Positions 49,036-60,837 of a stretch of 64,000 nt of DNA are shown here, piece by piece. A model generated the notes under the pieces. The model searched no databases and was not told the DNA's origin. It worked only from the letters and a program-made list of their open reading frames with translations. Position 1 is the stretch's first letter. The number at the start of each line of letters is the position of its first letter. The DNA comes from Metopolophium dirhodum. Lineage: Eukaryota > Arthropoda > Insecta > Hemiptera > Aphididae. Position numbers and translations under genes: made by a program. The stretch covers positions 119,819,062 to 119,883,061 of the forward strand of contig NC_083560.1 of the NCBI RefSeq assembly GCF_019925205.1, in the 5' to 3' direction.

Positions 49036-50511
49036 TGATAAAGATTAATACGTAAGTTATTATAGTTATAATAATTATAATAATAGTCATAGAAAAAATC
49101 AAATTTTATTTGGTTTATTTCGAAAGCTCAAACACTCCACATAGTCATACTGTGTAATTATTTTTAAGTTATAATCTGATATTTTGCTATTGATATATAG
49201 TTCCTCCCTAGTATTTGGGCTAGTGCTAGTCATGATACAAGTCTTACTACAAACGCTTGCGAAAGTATAAATAATATGTGGACCATATTATCTACACATT
49301 ATCTACATATTATTAATTTTTATTATATATTTGGACCAACTATACCCAACTATACGTTTAAGTCGTTTAAGTCCTAATTCTGAATAAACGTTCGTGTGGG
49401 AACTTACGTACGGGTGTAATTTTTTCCGTATGTACCCGCTTACCTGCTATGTTTCGTGTGGGAACTTACTAAACCCCAGTCCATAGACCTATAATAGACC
49501 TATATTTTATAGGTCTATATGGGTACACCTATACAAAACTGGAGGGGCGCTAAAATTACTAAGACTACTAATTATTTACGATCATCTGTCATACCTATAT
49601 AATATATTATTATTATTGTTGTTTTAATGCAAACATATACTACAACAGTGAACGGTGTAAGTCGGTGTACTCGCAATACAACCGTGGCATAGGTATGAGG
49701 GAAAATTATAAATTTTGTTTTTACGAAACACAATTCATCGTAAGCAAATAATCGGATTGACGGCAGTTATAGACGCGTTACACAGCGCATATACTCCGTG
49801 ATATACCTATATAATTAATTTATAGTTATACTATAACGTACGCGCTGAGATTAATATATCGTAGAAAAATAAATTCTCTGCTCAGGCGGAATAATTGAAA
49901 CGGATTTGTAATTAAGTATATATTATATTATAATAATATATATGAAAATACTATGTATATTATAGGTAGGTTATATGTTGTGCTATATGATTATATCATT
50001 CTCTGCCTGGCTAATCTCCGTATACAATTTTACATTGTATCTATAACTGCAGTTATTATTTATAATATGAAATAATAATATTATATTAAATTAAATAACT
50101 GTATACCTACGCTCCGTCGACGTTAGTATAAGAAATTTATTATTTTTTTTTTTTGCGGTATTATAACAGAACCTAATCATTATTTATTGCGTATTTTGAT
50201 TTAGTTATACATTACAATTGACTTTCTTTATTAATTCACTACCAATAAGCCCCGGGGACTATAGAATTTAATGTACTTCATCTTGACCGTATACATGTGA
50301 TTATCACTTTTTATAGTATCAACTAGTTACAATTTTAATAAACTATATATATATATATCTATGTTATTGTCACCAACTAGTTATCTAGTCATCGCAGCAA
50401 TTGAGTCAACGTAAATTAGTTTTCTTCAATCCAGCTGCTATATTGTATGTCTGCCTAATGTCTACATGTGTTAACATATTTTATTTTTGTCTATAAGACT
50501 GCGCCTAACTC
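49036..50511. other. Gene-free AT-rich stretch
   Basis: A small palindrome, ATAGACCTATATTTTATAGG TCTAT, lies near 49492-49520. Nothing else named. Confidence 0.3.
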
Positions 50512-50797
50512 TATGTCCCGAGTGACCGCGGCAAACGCGGCGAAAAACAAAACAGCTTGATTTTTGCCGCGTTTGGAACAGCGTGGTCAGACTATAATTC
50601 ACCTGCACTCTCCGCGTTCAACGTGTTCACGCAGGACATAGGGTTAGTCTTACGCTATGTCCTATGTGAACGCGGCGAACGCGGAGAGTGCGGGCGAATT
50701 ATATTCTGACCATGCTGTTCCAAACGCGGCAAACGCGGCAAAAATTAAGCTGTTTTGTTTTCCGCCGCGTTTGCCGCGTTCGCGTGGGACACGGCGT
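50512..50797. mobile_element. GC-rich hairpin element (two head-to-head units)
   Basis: Left unit about 50515-50642: CTATGTCCCGAGTGACCGCG, TTTGCCGCGTTTGGAACAGC, ending TTCACGCAGGACATAG. Right unit about 50653-50797 is its inverse: CTATGTCCTATGTGAACGCG, then GCTGTTCCAAACGCGGCAAA, ending TTCGCGTGGGACACGG. The arms are about 130 bp around an 11-bp centre. An open frame through the right unit is a by-product of GCG/GCA repeats. Confidence 0.85.
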
Positions 50798-51254
50798 TAT
50801 GTGTGTCTTTCAAAATTATCTTATTTCATAGGTATAATATTCGTCGTTTAAAAATTCCTTGATGCAATATTGTCACATCATTTTATTTATTTACATAAAA
50901 AAAATTACATTTGCGGTACACACAGACTGCACGCGGTGTCACTGTGCATCATATTATACGATATACATAATAAAAGTATAAGTATAAGTAAGTACATAGG
51001 TAGGTACCTATTATAGTCTAAAAACTCGCGAGTGCTTCATAAGTGTTAGTTATGTCATATAGTATAAATATTATATAGGTACTATATCATAATTTATGAG
51101 TTTAATATATTTTTGTAATACGCGAATGGTTTAAATATAATCAATATATAGGTACGCATTAAATATTATGGGATGCACGTGCACACAGTGGCAAAAATAA
51201 TTATTATATACTGTTTATGTGTTAATAAGCAAAAATATAATATATAGGTATTAT
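50798..51254. other. AT-rich stretch rich in TAGGTA/TACCTA
   Basis: For example ACATAGGTAGGTACCTATTA at 50995-51014. No gene seen. Confidence 0.3.
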
Positions 51255-51432
51255 ACCGGGTGGTTTACCGTATTTTTTACCAATTATAACGTGTTTCGCT
51301 AATTGAAATGAGATTTTGAAAAACTATTACTATACTTAGTCATAATTATTATTTTAACTTATTACATATTTTGGTTTACCCCCCTTCGCCCTGTAGGTAG
51401 ACAGGTACGTAAGAGGAATCACCCTATATACG
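51255..51432. mobile_element. Candidate MITE with GGGTGGTTT / AATCACCC ends
   Basis: ACCGGGTGGTTTACCG at the left and AGAGGAATCACCCTATATAC at the right pair loosely (GGGTGRTT), similar to the ACAGGGTGATTC tips at 38823. Confidence 0.4.
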
Positions 51433-52089
51433 TACTAATAATAGTCTGATGAACAATTAAAATGTTTACTGATTTTCATTTCTTCGTACAATCTAGAATC
51501 TAGATGTCAATTATAGTTTCAACACAGTTTTATCACAAAGTGACTTATAAAATCTTACGTACTGTATGGAATTACAGCGATTATTATATATAATTATAAT
51601 ATACATATATATTATATGCGACTCTGCCGAGTCTGCCGCTACAACCCGCGCGTGTATATTATGCACTTTTATATTACGTAATAATTTTAAATTTGCTCTA
51701 TTATCATGCTCGTATCATTTGCTCGTATCTGCAGCGCCTCTATATTATAATAGATTATAAGTGCAATCTTATTTTTTCTATTGTGGTAATGTGGTGACTG
51801 GTGAGGCGTTGGGCCGCGCGTGGTACAAGAGCTTGTCATTACATGTCATTACTCACTCAGTCATTCCACTATTATTTTATTTAAAACTTTATTGAATTCT
51901 GTGTTGTTATTATTGAGTCCGATTATAATATAATTTTATATACTACGTGTGCTGTACGTGTGGCACAGATTGGATTATTGGAAGATCATAAAACTATATA
52001 CCGACGAATTGTAAGTATTGAAAATTATGATCATTAAATTAAAACCTATATTGGGATATATAAGACAAAAAAATCAAATAGTTTTTCCA

Positions 52090-52262
52090 ATTGGGGTTTA
52101 TTGGGGCTACGAGAAACCGATTGATAGTAATATTTTCATAAAGGATTTTTTAGATCATTCTATCAATTAAAAAACCATCATCAAAATCCGTTGCGTAGTT
52201 ATAAAGATCTAAGCATACAGACAGCGGGAAGCGACTTATTGCTTTATAATATTATGTAGTAA
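52090..52262 (+). mobile_element. Retroelement-like tail
   Basis: CCATCATCAAAATCCGTTGC, then AGATCTAAGCATACAGACAG CGGGAAGCGAC and an AT tail. This motif order is typical of non-LTR element 3' ends in insects. Class not certain. Confidence 0.42.
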
Positions 52263-52743
52263 TGCTACTAAATTAAAAATTTTTAAGATTTTTTTAATGA
52301 AATATCATATTATATCACTATTCACTATTGTTAGTATATAATTTCCGGTAGTATAATGGAATAACAACTTGCTGAATAAGTAATTCATTATTTGATTTAT
52401 TTTTATTTTTTTTATAAAAATAATATTTATACCTATACCTAAGTAAAACAGTTTAGATATATTTAAATGTATGTAAACTTATAGGCGCCTTTAAAAATAA
52501 AACAATTTTTTCAGTATACTACAACACTAATAAATATTTAAAATTAAATTGATATTATCTAATACTTAGACATTAAAAATATTTACCTACATATTATTTT
52601 ATTTTTAACTTTTTACTTGTTTTTTCTCTACTTTGGTCTTTTGTATTCTTACCTATACAGTTTTGTGTGTTTTATGTTCTTAAAACTGAAACTTTTTTAT
52701 TCTTTATATTATTACTACCTATTAATCTTATTAAATACTTTAG
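52263..52743. other. AT-rich stretch upstream of DUF4806 exons
   Basis: Expected to hold the previous DUF4806 exons, but none can be found. A TTTTTTCAG at about 52507-52515 is a possible acceptor without coding sequence after it. Confidence 0.35.
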
Positions 52744-53102
52744 GTTGGTGAGCTTATCAGAATTGGAGGAAAATCCTTACCCGACACGATACATAAAATT
52801 ATGAAAAAAGTTTTTGTGGACTCCTTATTGATGGAGTTTACATATCATGGATTGAGGAACAAATACAACTTTTCGAATTTGCTGATAAATAAAGCAATAT
52901 TTGGTAATTTTTGGTATTTTATAATTTATTATATACAAAATAATATTAATATTATTTCATAATTATTTTTATAGATGCAACTCGTAAGTCCAAATTTAAA
53001 AATTCATGTGATGAGGATATTGCTCTGATAATTGGAAAATGGTTGACTACATCAAAATCCAGAACGGAAAAAAAAAAATTAAAATTAAAACAATTTTTGT
53101 GA
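52744..53102 (+). CDS. DUF4806 domain C-terminus, two exons, partial
   Basis: Exon 52744-52903 follows TACTTTAG and gives VGELIRIGGKSLPDTIHKIM, then KKVFVDSLLMEFTYHG and NKYNFSNLLINKAIF. Donor G|GTAATT joins acceptor TTTTTATAG at 52974 to exon 52975-53102 (DATRKSKFKN, then DEDIALIIGKWLTTSKSR), ending in a Lys-rich tail and TGA 53100-53102. Phase is 1|2 and both exons are open. Gly-Gly followed by a basic helix, then an aromatic stretch and the terminal W-helix is the order of the DUF4806 domain, a domain of unknown function frequent in aphid and ant proteins. The upstream exons (acidic/Ser-rich linker and the LDxL...FP block seen in the 1-1550 gene) are missing from the 500 bp before it. It may be the end of a long-intron gene or a relic that has not yet decayed. 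Confidence 0.72.
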
Positions 53103-53990
53103 AAAAGTATTAATATAATTACGTATATATTATAAGGCGTTGTTATAACAGATATTATGCAGAAGACATAAAATAAACAGTTATAATACTATTTAATTTT
53201 GTTACTTTTGTGTTTAAATCTTAAATAAAGGAATCAGGATTATTATATTATATTATAAAATGCACTTAAAAAAACTTTTTTATTATAGTCTAATAGTCTA
53301 ATAATGTACGGTTGTACGAATACATGTCAAAGTATATTACACACATATTATAGTACCTATACTAATTAAATCAGCTAAACAATATTTAATTATAAGTATA
53401 ATCGTTGAACAAAATTGCACAAATAATGTATCGTTGCTTAAACAGGTTGTGACATCGAAACCATAGCTCCAGCAGATCATAATGATCATGGGTATAACAT
53501 AATATAAGTAATATAAGCACGCGGCCTCAAAATAGCCAATTTATGAATCTATAATCATAAGAACAATTTTGATGGTAAAAAGATTTATCGAAGTCCAATA
53601 GTTTATTTTTTAGAATTTTTAAAATATAAATATTTTTTTGACTATATGAATTTGGAACATTATAATATTTTTAAAAATATGATTTTTGGGAATTTTCTTA
53701 ATTTTATATTTCTTAAATTATTTACTCATCATAATATATAATATTAACAATTTTTGTCATACGTTTAATTAACATAATTTTTATTTTATTTTTTAGTCAG
53801 TTCTTTCTGTTACACCCTGTAGTATACCATTGCAGCATAATTATTATAGTATGCTACTAATGGTATATATATATAGTTATATATTTAACATTCATCAGAT
53901 ATCAAAATTTATTGCAATAATACAATTTATAGTATTATAATTTTGTTATTCATAAGATATTAAGTATATATAAAAAATGTATCAAAATGG
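53103..53990. other. AT-rich stretch downstream of DUF4806 exons
   Basis: AATAAA at 53172 and again at 53223 could serve polyadenylation of the preceding exons. Nothing else named. Confidence 0.35.
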
Positions 53991-54192
53991 TGTTTATGAG
54001 TTATTGAAAAACAAATATCATGCAGATATTGTATTATTAATATGTATGGTATAATACTTCTTGGTTCATAAGAAATCTATATGATATCAAACTGATGTTT
54101 ATGAGTTATTGAAAAACAAATATCATGCAGATATTTTATTATTAATAATTATGGTATAATACTTCTTGGTTCATAAGAAATCTATATGATAT
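53991..54192 (+). repeat. 105-bp tandem duplication
   Basis: Two copies, starting at 53991 and 54096 with TGTTTATGAGTTATTGAAAA and sharing TATCATGCAGATATT and ATAAGAAATCTATATGATAT. Few mismatches, so recent. Confidence 0.88.
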
Positions 54193-54328
54193 TAATTGAA
54201 TATTAAAAAACACGGCAGAGTCTTTATTGAGATATAATTATAATATTCAAATTAAAACTCAAATATTTATATGATATTGATAAGATATTTTTATGCTATA
54301 TGGGTGGCTACGCCACTGTACGTGTGTA

Positions 54329-54421
54329 AAGCCGCGTCCACGCTATAGCTGTGCGTCACAAGAAATATTTGCGACACAAATTTTTAAACAATGTAATTTT
54401 GCTCAAGTGTGGACCCAGCTT
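54329..54421. mobile_element. Short MITE (about 93 bp)
   Basis: Left AAGCCGCGTCCACGCT, right AGTGTGGACCCAGCTT (AAGCTGGGTCCACACT from the other strand). No target duplication is clear. Confidence 0.6.
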
Positions 54422-54469
54422 AAAATGGAGACAACACATTATTATGCGGGTACGACGACGTAATTATTT

Positions 54470-54735
54470 ACGGTCACCGCACCGCGTAACCCCGCGAGTC
54501 TGGCATGTTCCGTCTATAATAAGGTCTATGGTCACGTGAGAGCCCCCGCCAATGGCGTGAACTCACGAGGACTACAAACGGCGCGCGTCGGTCGTGGGTG
54601 TTTCCGCGACCGTCTACGGTGTAATGGACGGGCCTTGTGGTGCAGTGCAGACCGACTGTTAGGGCCTTCCCACACTTAAATACGTCGGCGTCCGTTTTGA
54701 TGACGTACGTCAACGTACTCTTGTGCCCCAGTGAT
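54470..54735. other. GC-rich stretch, probably transposon-derived
   Basis: Overlapping open frames on both strands arise from the composition. The end AGGGCCTTCCCACACTTAAA (54661-54680) resembles the tips of the neighbouring 54329 MITE. No protein domain. Confidence 0.35.
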
Positions 54736-54973
54736 AAGTGGTGACACACATAATATTATTGTATAGTTTACGTATTTTAATATATAATTTAGGTATACCG
54801 TTATTAAATATTATACACGTTGCAATTAACAATTTAACAAAATAATAATTTTCTCACATCAAATTGCAAAATGGTCAAACCGTCAAACTGGTGTGATATA
54901 AACTACGAGTAGGCATATTCATATTGTATAATGAATTATGACAGTACGAATTTCGTCATAGTTGCATCTACGC

Positions 54974-55045
54974 AGGGCCGGCGCTAGAAGTATTGGCGCC
55001 CTGGGCGAAACCATATTTTGGCGTCCTTAACCCCCTCCCCTCCTC
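54974..55045 (+). mobile_element. hAT-like tip, truncated element
   Basis: CAGGGCCGGCGCTAGAAGTA TTGGCGCCCTGGGCGAAAC, then CCCCCTCCCCTCC. A familiar hAT-type left end with C-run. The right tip was not found. Confidence 0.6.
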
Positions 55046-55330
55046 CAGTTGATAATAGTAATTAAAATATAATCACTAAGATATCATCACATACTCTATA
55101 TATAATATTATACTATATTATAGTATACAGCTGCCACAATACGGCTGTCGCTGCCGAAAGTATTATATAGGCTGCCGCCCGAATTGGACGACGAAAATAA
55201 TATGATATTATAATATTTATATAGATACTGCGAAAACACGTTTAAGTGTTTTCATAATTATAAATGTGAGAATGTGCGATTCATCACGTTGTATCGACTA
55301 GCTGTTGCGCCATATATATTAGTTAACGCA

Positions 55331-55709
55331 TTAACGCAGAATCATTTTTTCTATGTTTTTAAGTAATCTTAGAGTAAAATCACCTATTACAAAAAAGATA
55401 GACAATAATATTTTTGATGGCATGACATATCGATTTTATATTTTATTGTTATTTGACTTTGTATTCGACATTCAAAATAAATAAAATATGTTGTAAATTT
55501 AAATTATGTTTAAATTGTTTTGGTACAATATTTGGACAGATCGATACGTCATTCCCTTAGAAATATTATTTTCTATGTTTTTTGTAATAGGTGATTTTAC
55601 TCTAAGATTACTTAAAAACATAGACAAAATGATTCTTCGTAAATGCGTTTTGTCTATGTTGCGCGTGGGCCAGAGAGAGAAAACAAATAGTGCGCTGACA
55701 TCCTCTTAA
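55331..55709. mobile_element. Long-TIR MITE with TTAA edge, left end truncated
   Basis: Second copy of the 26811 element: ACGCAGAATCATTTTTTCTA at the left (outer tip missing) and AGTGCGCTGACATCCTCTTAA at the right. The inner arms pair as in the first copy. Confidence 0.82.
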
Positions 55710-55725
55710 CAAAAAATATCAAATC

Positions 55726-56610
55726 CAGTGCCATATTTATATGGAAGGACAAATGGGATATTTGCACTGGGCCCACTCTTAAGAGAGGCCCACCGACTTC
55801 CAGCATACAAAGTTTATTGTATACCTTTTTATCATACTTTGGGAAAACCAAATAGATTTGGATTTTAGTTGGAGATTTTGGTGGGTTATAAAGTATGAGT
55901 TTTCCCTGAAAACGACGACCTTAATTGACTTTGCCAATTACAAAATCTAATTGCCGTTATTATAGTAATAATATTATTATTGTCGTAATATTACTATTGA
56001 CGTTATTGTATTGCGTAGTTATATCGTCAGTCGTATTTATTGTATAATCTATTAATTGTCATTTTTTTATTATTTTTAATAATTTAAAATGTCAAAATAA
56101 ATAATAAAGTGGTTCAATGAAGAGAAAATTAAAGAATTAAACGTCATGAAAAAACAAAAAAAACTACACGGTAGTTAGGATAAATTTAGGTTTAGAACTA
56201 GTTTATCTACTAGCGCACAATCGAAATATTTGTGAAAACTGATTAGCTGAAATCAAATTTGACTTAAAACATCAAACTTAAAAACATTTAATTTGATATA
56301 TAAGTGTAATAATCAAAAATTGCTTTTTAACTTGTAAATTTACTGGAATAAATATTAAACATTAATTAGACGCATTGAAATAGTGTAGTGTTGTTGTATA
56401 TTAAATAATCAAATTTTTAACAGTACAATTTTATTCTATGATCCAATTATAGTTGCCTACTCATATATAAGCAACTAATTACATACGACACTAATTTAAA
56501 AATAAATTATGCATTCATTTTATTTTAGCATTGAAGAAAATAGAGAAGGACAATTTGGGGCCCAAAATTGTAAATTGTGCGGGGCCCATAAAGCGGTAAA
56601 TCAGGCCATG
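55726..56610. mobile_element. hAT-like element (885 bp) with exact TSD
   Basis: Left tip CAGTGCCATATTTATATGGA; right tip from the other strand CATGGCCTGATTTACCGCTT. Flanks ATCAAATC (55718-55725) and ATCAAATC (56611-56618) are exact. GGGCCCA motifs lie near both ends (55769 and 56559, 56582). No transposase. Confidence 0.87.
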
Positions 56611-56841
56611 ATCAAATCAAAATATATAGGTAATATTATTTCACAATTCACGCCACTACTGCCTATTATATAGGAATAATGTGCGTATCACTAGCTATAA
56701 CTACTTATTTATTAAGACAACCTGAGAACGGAATTTATGTAAATAAGAAACCAAAATATTATATTATGTAAAAATGTACTATACAAAATATATGAATATT
56801 GATTAAATGTTGGCTGTTACTTGTTAGTTTATACATTTGAC

Positions 56842-57660
56842 TAGTGGCGTCTGCAGAGGGGGGAGGGGGCTAACAGGCTGAAGCCCCCCCCCCCCATTGA
56901 CGTATTATTATTACTTAAAAAAAATAAATATTTATCAAGTTTCAACTGTCAACTATAGTAAGCATGCAAGACGTAAATTACATAAACATCTTACCAGAAT
57001 GAATTCATTTTTGAAAAAACATTGTATTTGCATACCTTTCCCTAAAATTATCTGTAATTTTTCGGAAAAAATATGAACTACTTGTATGAAAGACCTTATA
57101 TTCAATTTTCTAGTGTTATAGCTTATATACACATTTAATATTTTATAAGTTTTGAACTACTAATTAACTGTAGTTTTTACGAAATTTGAACTTTAAATGC
57201 TTATAAAAAATAACCATGATGCCTATGTTAATATTTTAGTTATAATAAAAACTTACGTAAAACATTTTTAAGCTTTTTGACCGGATAAATATTTTTTTAT
57301 CAACATTTACAGAAAAAAAATAATTTTAATTAATCAAAAACAATCCAAGTGAGGACGGTATAACCAAGCTGGTTACCAAACAAATTTAATAAATTTTCAT
57401 TTTTTTCTGCAATTATTCTAAAAAGCACTGAGAATTTTCTAATTCGAACTCTAAAAGTACAATTTGCGTGCAAAAACATTCATCGGGCATCAAAGTTTAT
57501 GATCAGAGCATTTTTTCTACAAGAAACGTTGAGAAGTTATAAACATTTTAAAATACCTCAAATAAACGTTTCCAATTATTAGACTGGACAAAATAAAAAT
57601 AAAATTGTAACTAATTTTCAAGCCCCCTCCCCCCATTGAAAAATCCTGCGTACGCCACTG
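56842..57660. mobile_element. hAT-like element (819 bp) with exact TSD and family A interior
   Basis: Left tip TAGTGGCGTCTGCAGAGGGG; right tip from the other strand CAGTGGCGTACGCAGGATTT. Flanks CATTTGAC (56834-56841) and CATTTGAC (57661-57668) are exact. G and C runs sit next to both tips. The interior (about 57040-57580: TTATAAAAAATAACCATGAT, AAGCTTTTTGACCGGATAAA) resembles family A in reverse. Confidence 0.9.
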
Positions 57661-57739
57661 CATTTGACGTTACTTAGCAGACCATAAGTAGCAATAGTTC
57701 GTCGAAAACAATAAATAATTGTGTGTGTAGTATACTATA

Positions 57740-58165
57740 GGGTGTGTCAGGCAATTGTGTCTTTTTGATTTGTACGATTTTATTGATATTCATAGAAAAA
57801 AAAAGCGAAAAAAATTGGAAACTAAAATGTACGTAAACAGTTCTAAACAAATTAATATTTTTTGAAGATTTTATCGTGTATAGAAAATGTTAATATAAAC
57901 AACCAGTGAAAATTTCATTTGTTTAAGAGTTACACCAAAAACCAAAATCGAAAACCGATTTTGCGTAAAATTTTGTCCTCTCAAATGCACCAACTAGATT
58001 CACTTTCCCATCAAACAAGATACTGTTGAAGAAAATCGAAACAGTTTTACTGTCCCAAACGGTGGTGACAGAAAAATTAAAAAATTAAAAAATTAAAAAT
58101 TAAAAAAAACAGACATCATTGGAAAATCAATATATTCATCGCTCCACTCAAAATGTAAAACATGT
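57740..58165 (-). mobile_element. Family A copy with terminus
   Basis: GTTACACCAAAAACCAAAAT, CCGATTTTGCGTAAAATTTT, TAGATTCACTTTCCCATCAA, and the terminal ATTCATCGCTCCACTCAAAA. Reverse orientation; it lies 80 bp after the 56842 element. Confidence 0.75.
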
Positions 58166-59272
58166 TTTAAAAATATTGATTTCAAATTGTTTTGTTTATT
58201 TGTAATGCTTAAATGATTCACTTTTACATTTTAATAGTCATATGTGTTAATTAAACGATTCACAATCACTGCTAATTCAGATAATAATATTATAATACAA
58301 AAGCAACACCTTTACTTATCAAGTAACCATATATATATATAATAAATAGGACTAAAAAAGCTCTAAATATGCACTTTAAAATTTTTTCTAAAACTTTTTA
58401 AAAACCATAATCGAATAAAAGACCGCATTGTGCGCACACTGCTCTCTGCAATCGATTATTATCTATCTATTGATTATTAATAAAATTAATTACAGCAAAT
58501 TATATTATTGGATTATCAGCGATCCTCTAGTCCTTCTATAGGAACAACGTATGCACACGGACAGTCAATAATACAACAAACATTTTTAAAATTTTTGTCC
58601 AAACATTTTGACTGTATTGTTTGAAATAAAAATGTCGGTGTGGAAAAAATTGATTTAAGTAAATATGTCTCAAAAAGTATAAGATATGCATTTATATACA
58701 AAATAACATTTTAAAACTAGCTTTGTGAAAGCATGAAACGTTATTTGTACTCTTTATATTTTTGTGACTGTGCAAAATAAATATGCAAATGCTATAAGCC
58801 CTCTGCCCTAATAATAAACAATAGGTAGATAATTTAATTTAATTTAATTTAAGCGATTTGTAGAATATAACATTTTCAGTTTATGATAATTTGAAATCTA
58901 TTTAATATGGCAATAGGTTACATTCTCTACAAATGATACATCCATATAAATGATTAACTTGAATAAGTTGTATAAACTGCACTGTAATTTTTAAGACAAT
59001 GATTGAAAAAAAATCCAAATGGTTTTGATTTAAAATTATAATTGGTTATACAATATATAGGTAATAATATATGTAATTGCTTGTAGATACAGGGAGTACA
59101 ACTTATAAGATTATACTGATTAGATTTGGGATTGGAGTTGCCGAGTATACTTATCCGATTGAATTTATTTCTACCAACATTTTATTAAAAAAAGTGCATT
59201 TTCGAATGACTTTTTTTAAAATTTATCATTATAAACTTGTTAAATGAAAATAAAAACAGAAAAATAAAGGTT
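58166..59272. other. AT-rich stretch without a supported gene
   Basis: A 61-codon minus frame (58701-58516) contains KNVCCIIDCPCAYVVPIEGL, which looks mildly protein-like, but no family or splice context supports it. Confidence 0.3.
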
Positions 59273-59355
59273 GTCAGGTGTGGGGTTCGAACCCACGCTC
59301 CCGTTTGGGAACCAGAGCTTAAATCTGGCGCCTTAGACCGCTCGGCCAACCTGAC
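59273..59355 (-). tRNA. tRNA-Leu (anticodon UAA)
   Basis: Reads 5' GTCAGGTTGGCCGAGCGGTC (acceptor, D-arm with box A TGGCCGAGCGG), anticodon arm CCAGA-TTTAAGC-TCTGG with anticodon TAA at plus positions 59319-59321, a long variable arm TTCCCAAACGGGAGC, and the T-arm GTGGGTTCGAACCCCAC (box B). The acceptor stem GTCAGGT pairs with ACCTGAC. 83 nt, no intron, no encoded CCA. The long variable arm is the class II mark of tRNA-Leu. TTTATTTTT and TTTTT downstream fit a Pol III terminator. It reads UUA codons, frequent in this AT-rich genome. A family A arm starts 22 bp upstream of its 5' end. Confidence 0.97.
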
Positions 59356-59376
59356 TGCGTGACATAGTGTTTACAA

Positions 59377-60100
59377 GCAAATCAAATTAAATTTTTATGA
59401 ACGTTTGAAGTTTATATTTTTACAAGATTGGATATTCACTCAATTTCTCATGTAGCGATTTTGTTATTTTGTTGTAATTCAAAACCGAATAACTGTAGGT
59501 ACATAACAATTTCACTGAATGTTTATATTTTTATTTCTATACACCATAAAATTTTGCAAATATTTTGACTGTTTTTGAGCTGTTTACGGACATTGTCAGT
59601 TTTCAATTTTTTTGCTTTTTTTTTTATACAATATTGTCAATAAAATGTTATTTGTTGGGTAAAAAAGCGTGAAAATTTAATACAAGGCTCCTGATATATT
59701 GCATAAATGGCAGTTAAAAAAAAATTAAAAATACATAGGCACAATTTTTTCTTTATGAGCATTTAAGGTTGAAATTTCGACAACATTTATCAAATTTAAA
59801 TTTTAATAATTATTTTGTAATTAAAAATGTATTAAATGTTCAACTTTTAAAGCTAAGGATTGAAAATTCAAAACAAGGTTCCACGTAAGTAGGTTATGTA
59901 TAAATTACTTTATTCACAATAATATCATCAATTATACTTGGTAATATCATAGGCTGACCGACCGTTTTCGCCCAGAATCGTTTTTCTTATACAATATGAT
60001 ATTATAATTATACATTGAATTCAAATCTAACACCATACATTACAGTGACCCACTTGTAATCTACTGTACAGCAGTACGACATCCACTTACCCACCTTTTT
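59377..60100 (+). mobile_element. Family A copy, left arm of long inverted repeat
   Basis: 59377-59886 is the inverse of 60838-61345 (for example AAGATTGGATATTCACTCAA and TTGAGTGAATATCCAATCTT, the second with one difference). It continues with ATTGAATTCAAATCTAACAC to the end CCACTTACCCACC near 60100. Confidence 0.85.
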
Positions 60101-60837
60101 TTATTTTGTTTATTCCTATATGTTTTCAATTTTTACGTAAAAATAAATAATAATACGTTTTATGCGGTCTTTACAGCAAAGTGCAAAGACTCAGAGTTCA
60201 CCAAATGTAATATTTTTGTTTATATTAATGATTGCCATTAATTATAAAATTAAATATTAATATATTTTTATTACGGACATGATTTTTGCAAAAATCAAAT
60301 TTTAGGTTTATAAACATATGTTTAGAACAACTCAGGTATAGGTACCTATATATCCCCGTTGTGTCCATTTGTCCACCTGTTAGTTACCAGTTGTATGTAG
60401 GTACTTTACATAGTTACGGTTATCGATATTATATAATCCTTAGTTATCCGTAGATCATAGTTACTGTACATAAATATTGTACCTGTATGGAATTATAATT
60501 TATTGCGTTATATTAAAATATAATCTAAAATACGTTTAGAAACCTGATATTTTGCATGCTCGCAGAGTGAGCTTTCCTAGTTTTCTAACTTGTTTTTCTA
60601 CACAAAGCCATCTTATTGTTTGGCTAACTCGACATTTTTTAAATTCAGATAGGAACCTCAATTGAAAATGAATTAATATTGGTAGATTAACGAAACGATT
60701 AACTACACCGTAACAGCATACTACTACTTTAATTTATAAAATATTATGAGAAATATCATAATATAATATAAAATAATGAAATACAATATAAATTGTATTG
60801 TAATTTTTTTTTTTATTTATTTATTTTTTTTATTGAT
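60101..60837. other. Spacer of the long inverted repeat
   Basis: AT-rich, no open frame with a domain; AGGTATAGGTACCTATATAT near 60335. Ends in a T-rich tract at 60808-60832. Confidence 0.4.

Noticed and set aside
50657..50851. Frame reading NAANAESAGE and NAANAAK
   Set aside because: It runs along the right arm of the GC-rich hairpin; the Ala/Asn pattern is the translation of GCGGCAAAC repeats.
54474..54749. 91-codon minus-strand frame with many Arg and His
   Set aside because: Composition-driven, overlaps another frame on the plus strand, and the region ends in transposon-like tips.
58516..58701. 61-codon minus frame with a Cys cluster
   Set aside because: CCIIDCPCAY is suggestive, but there is no known family, no partner exons and AT-rich neutral context.
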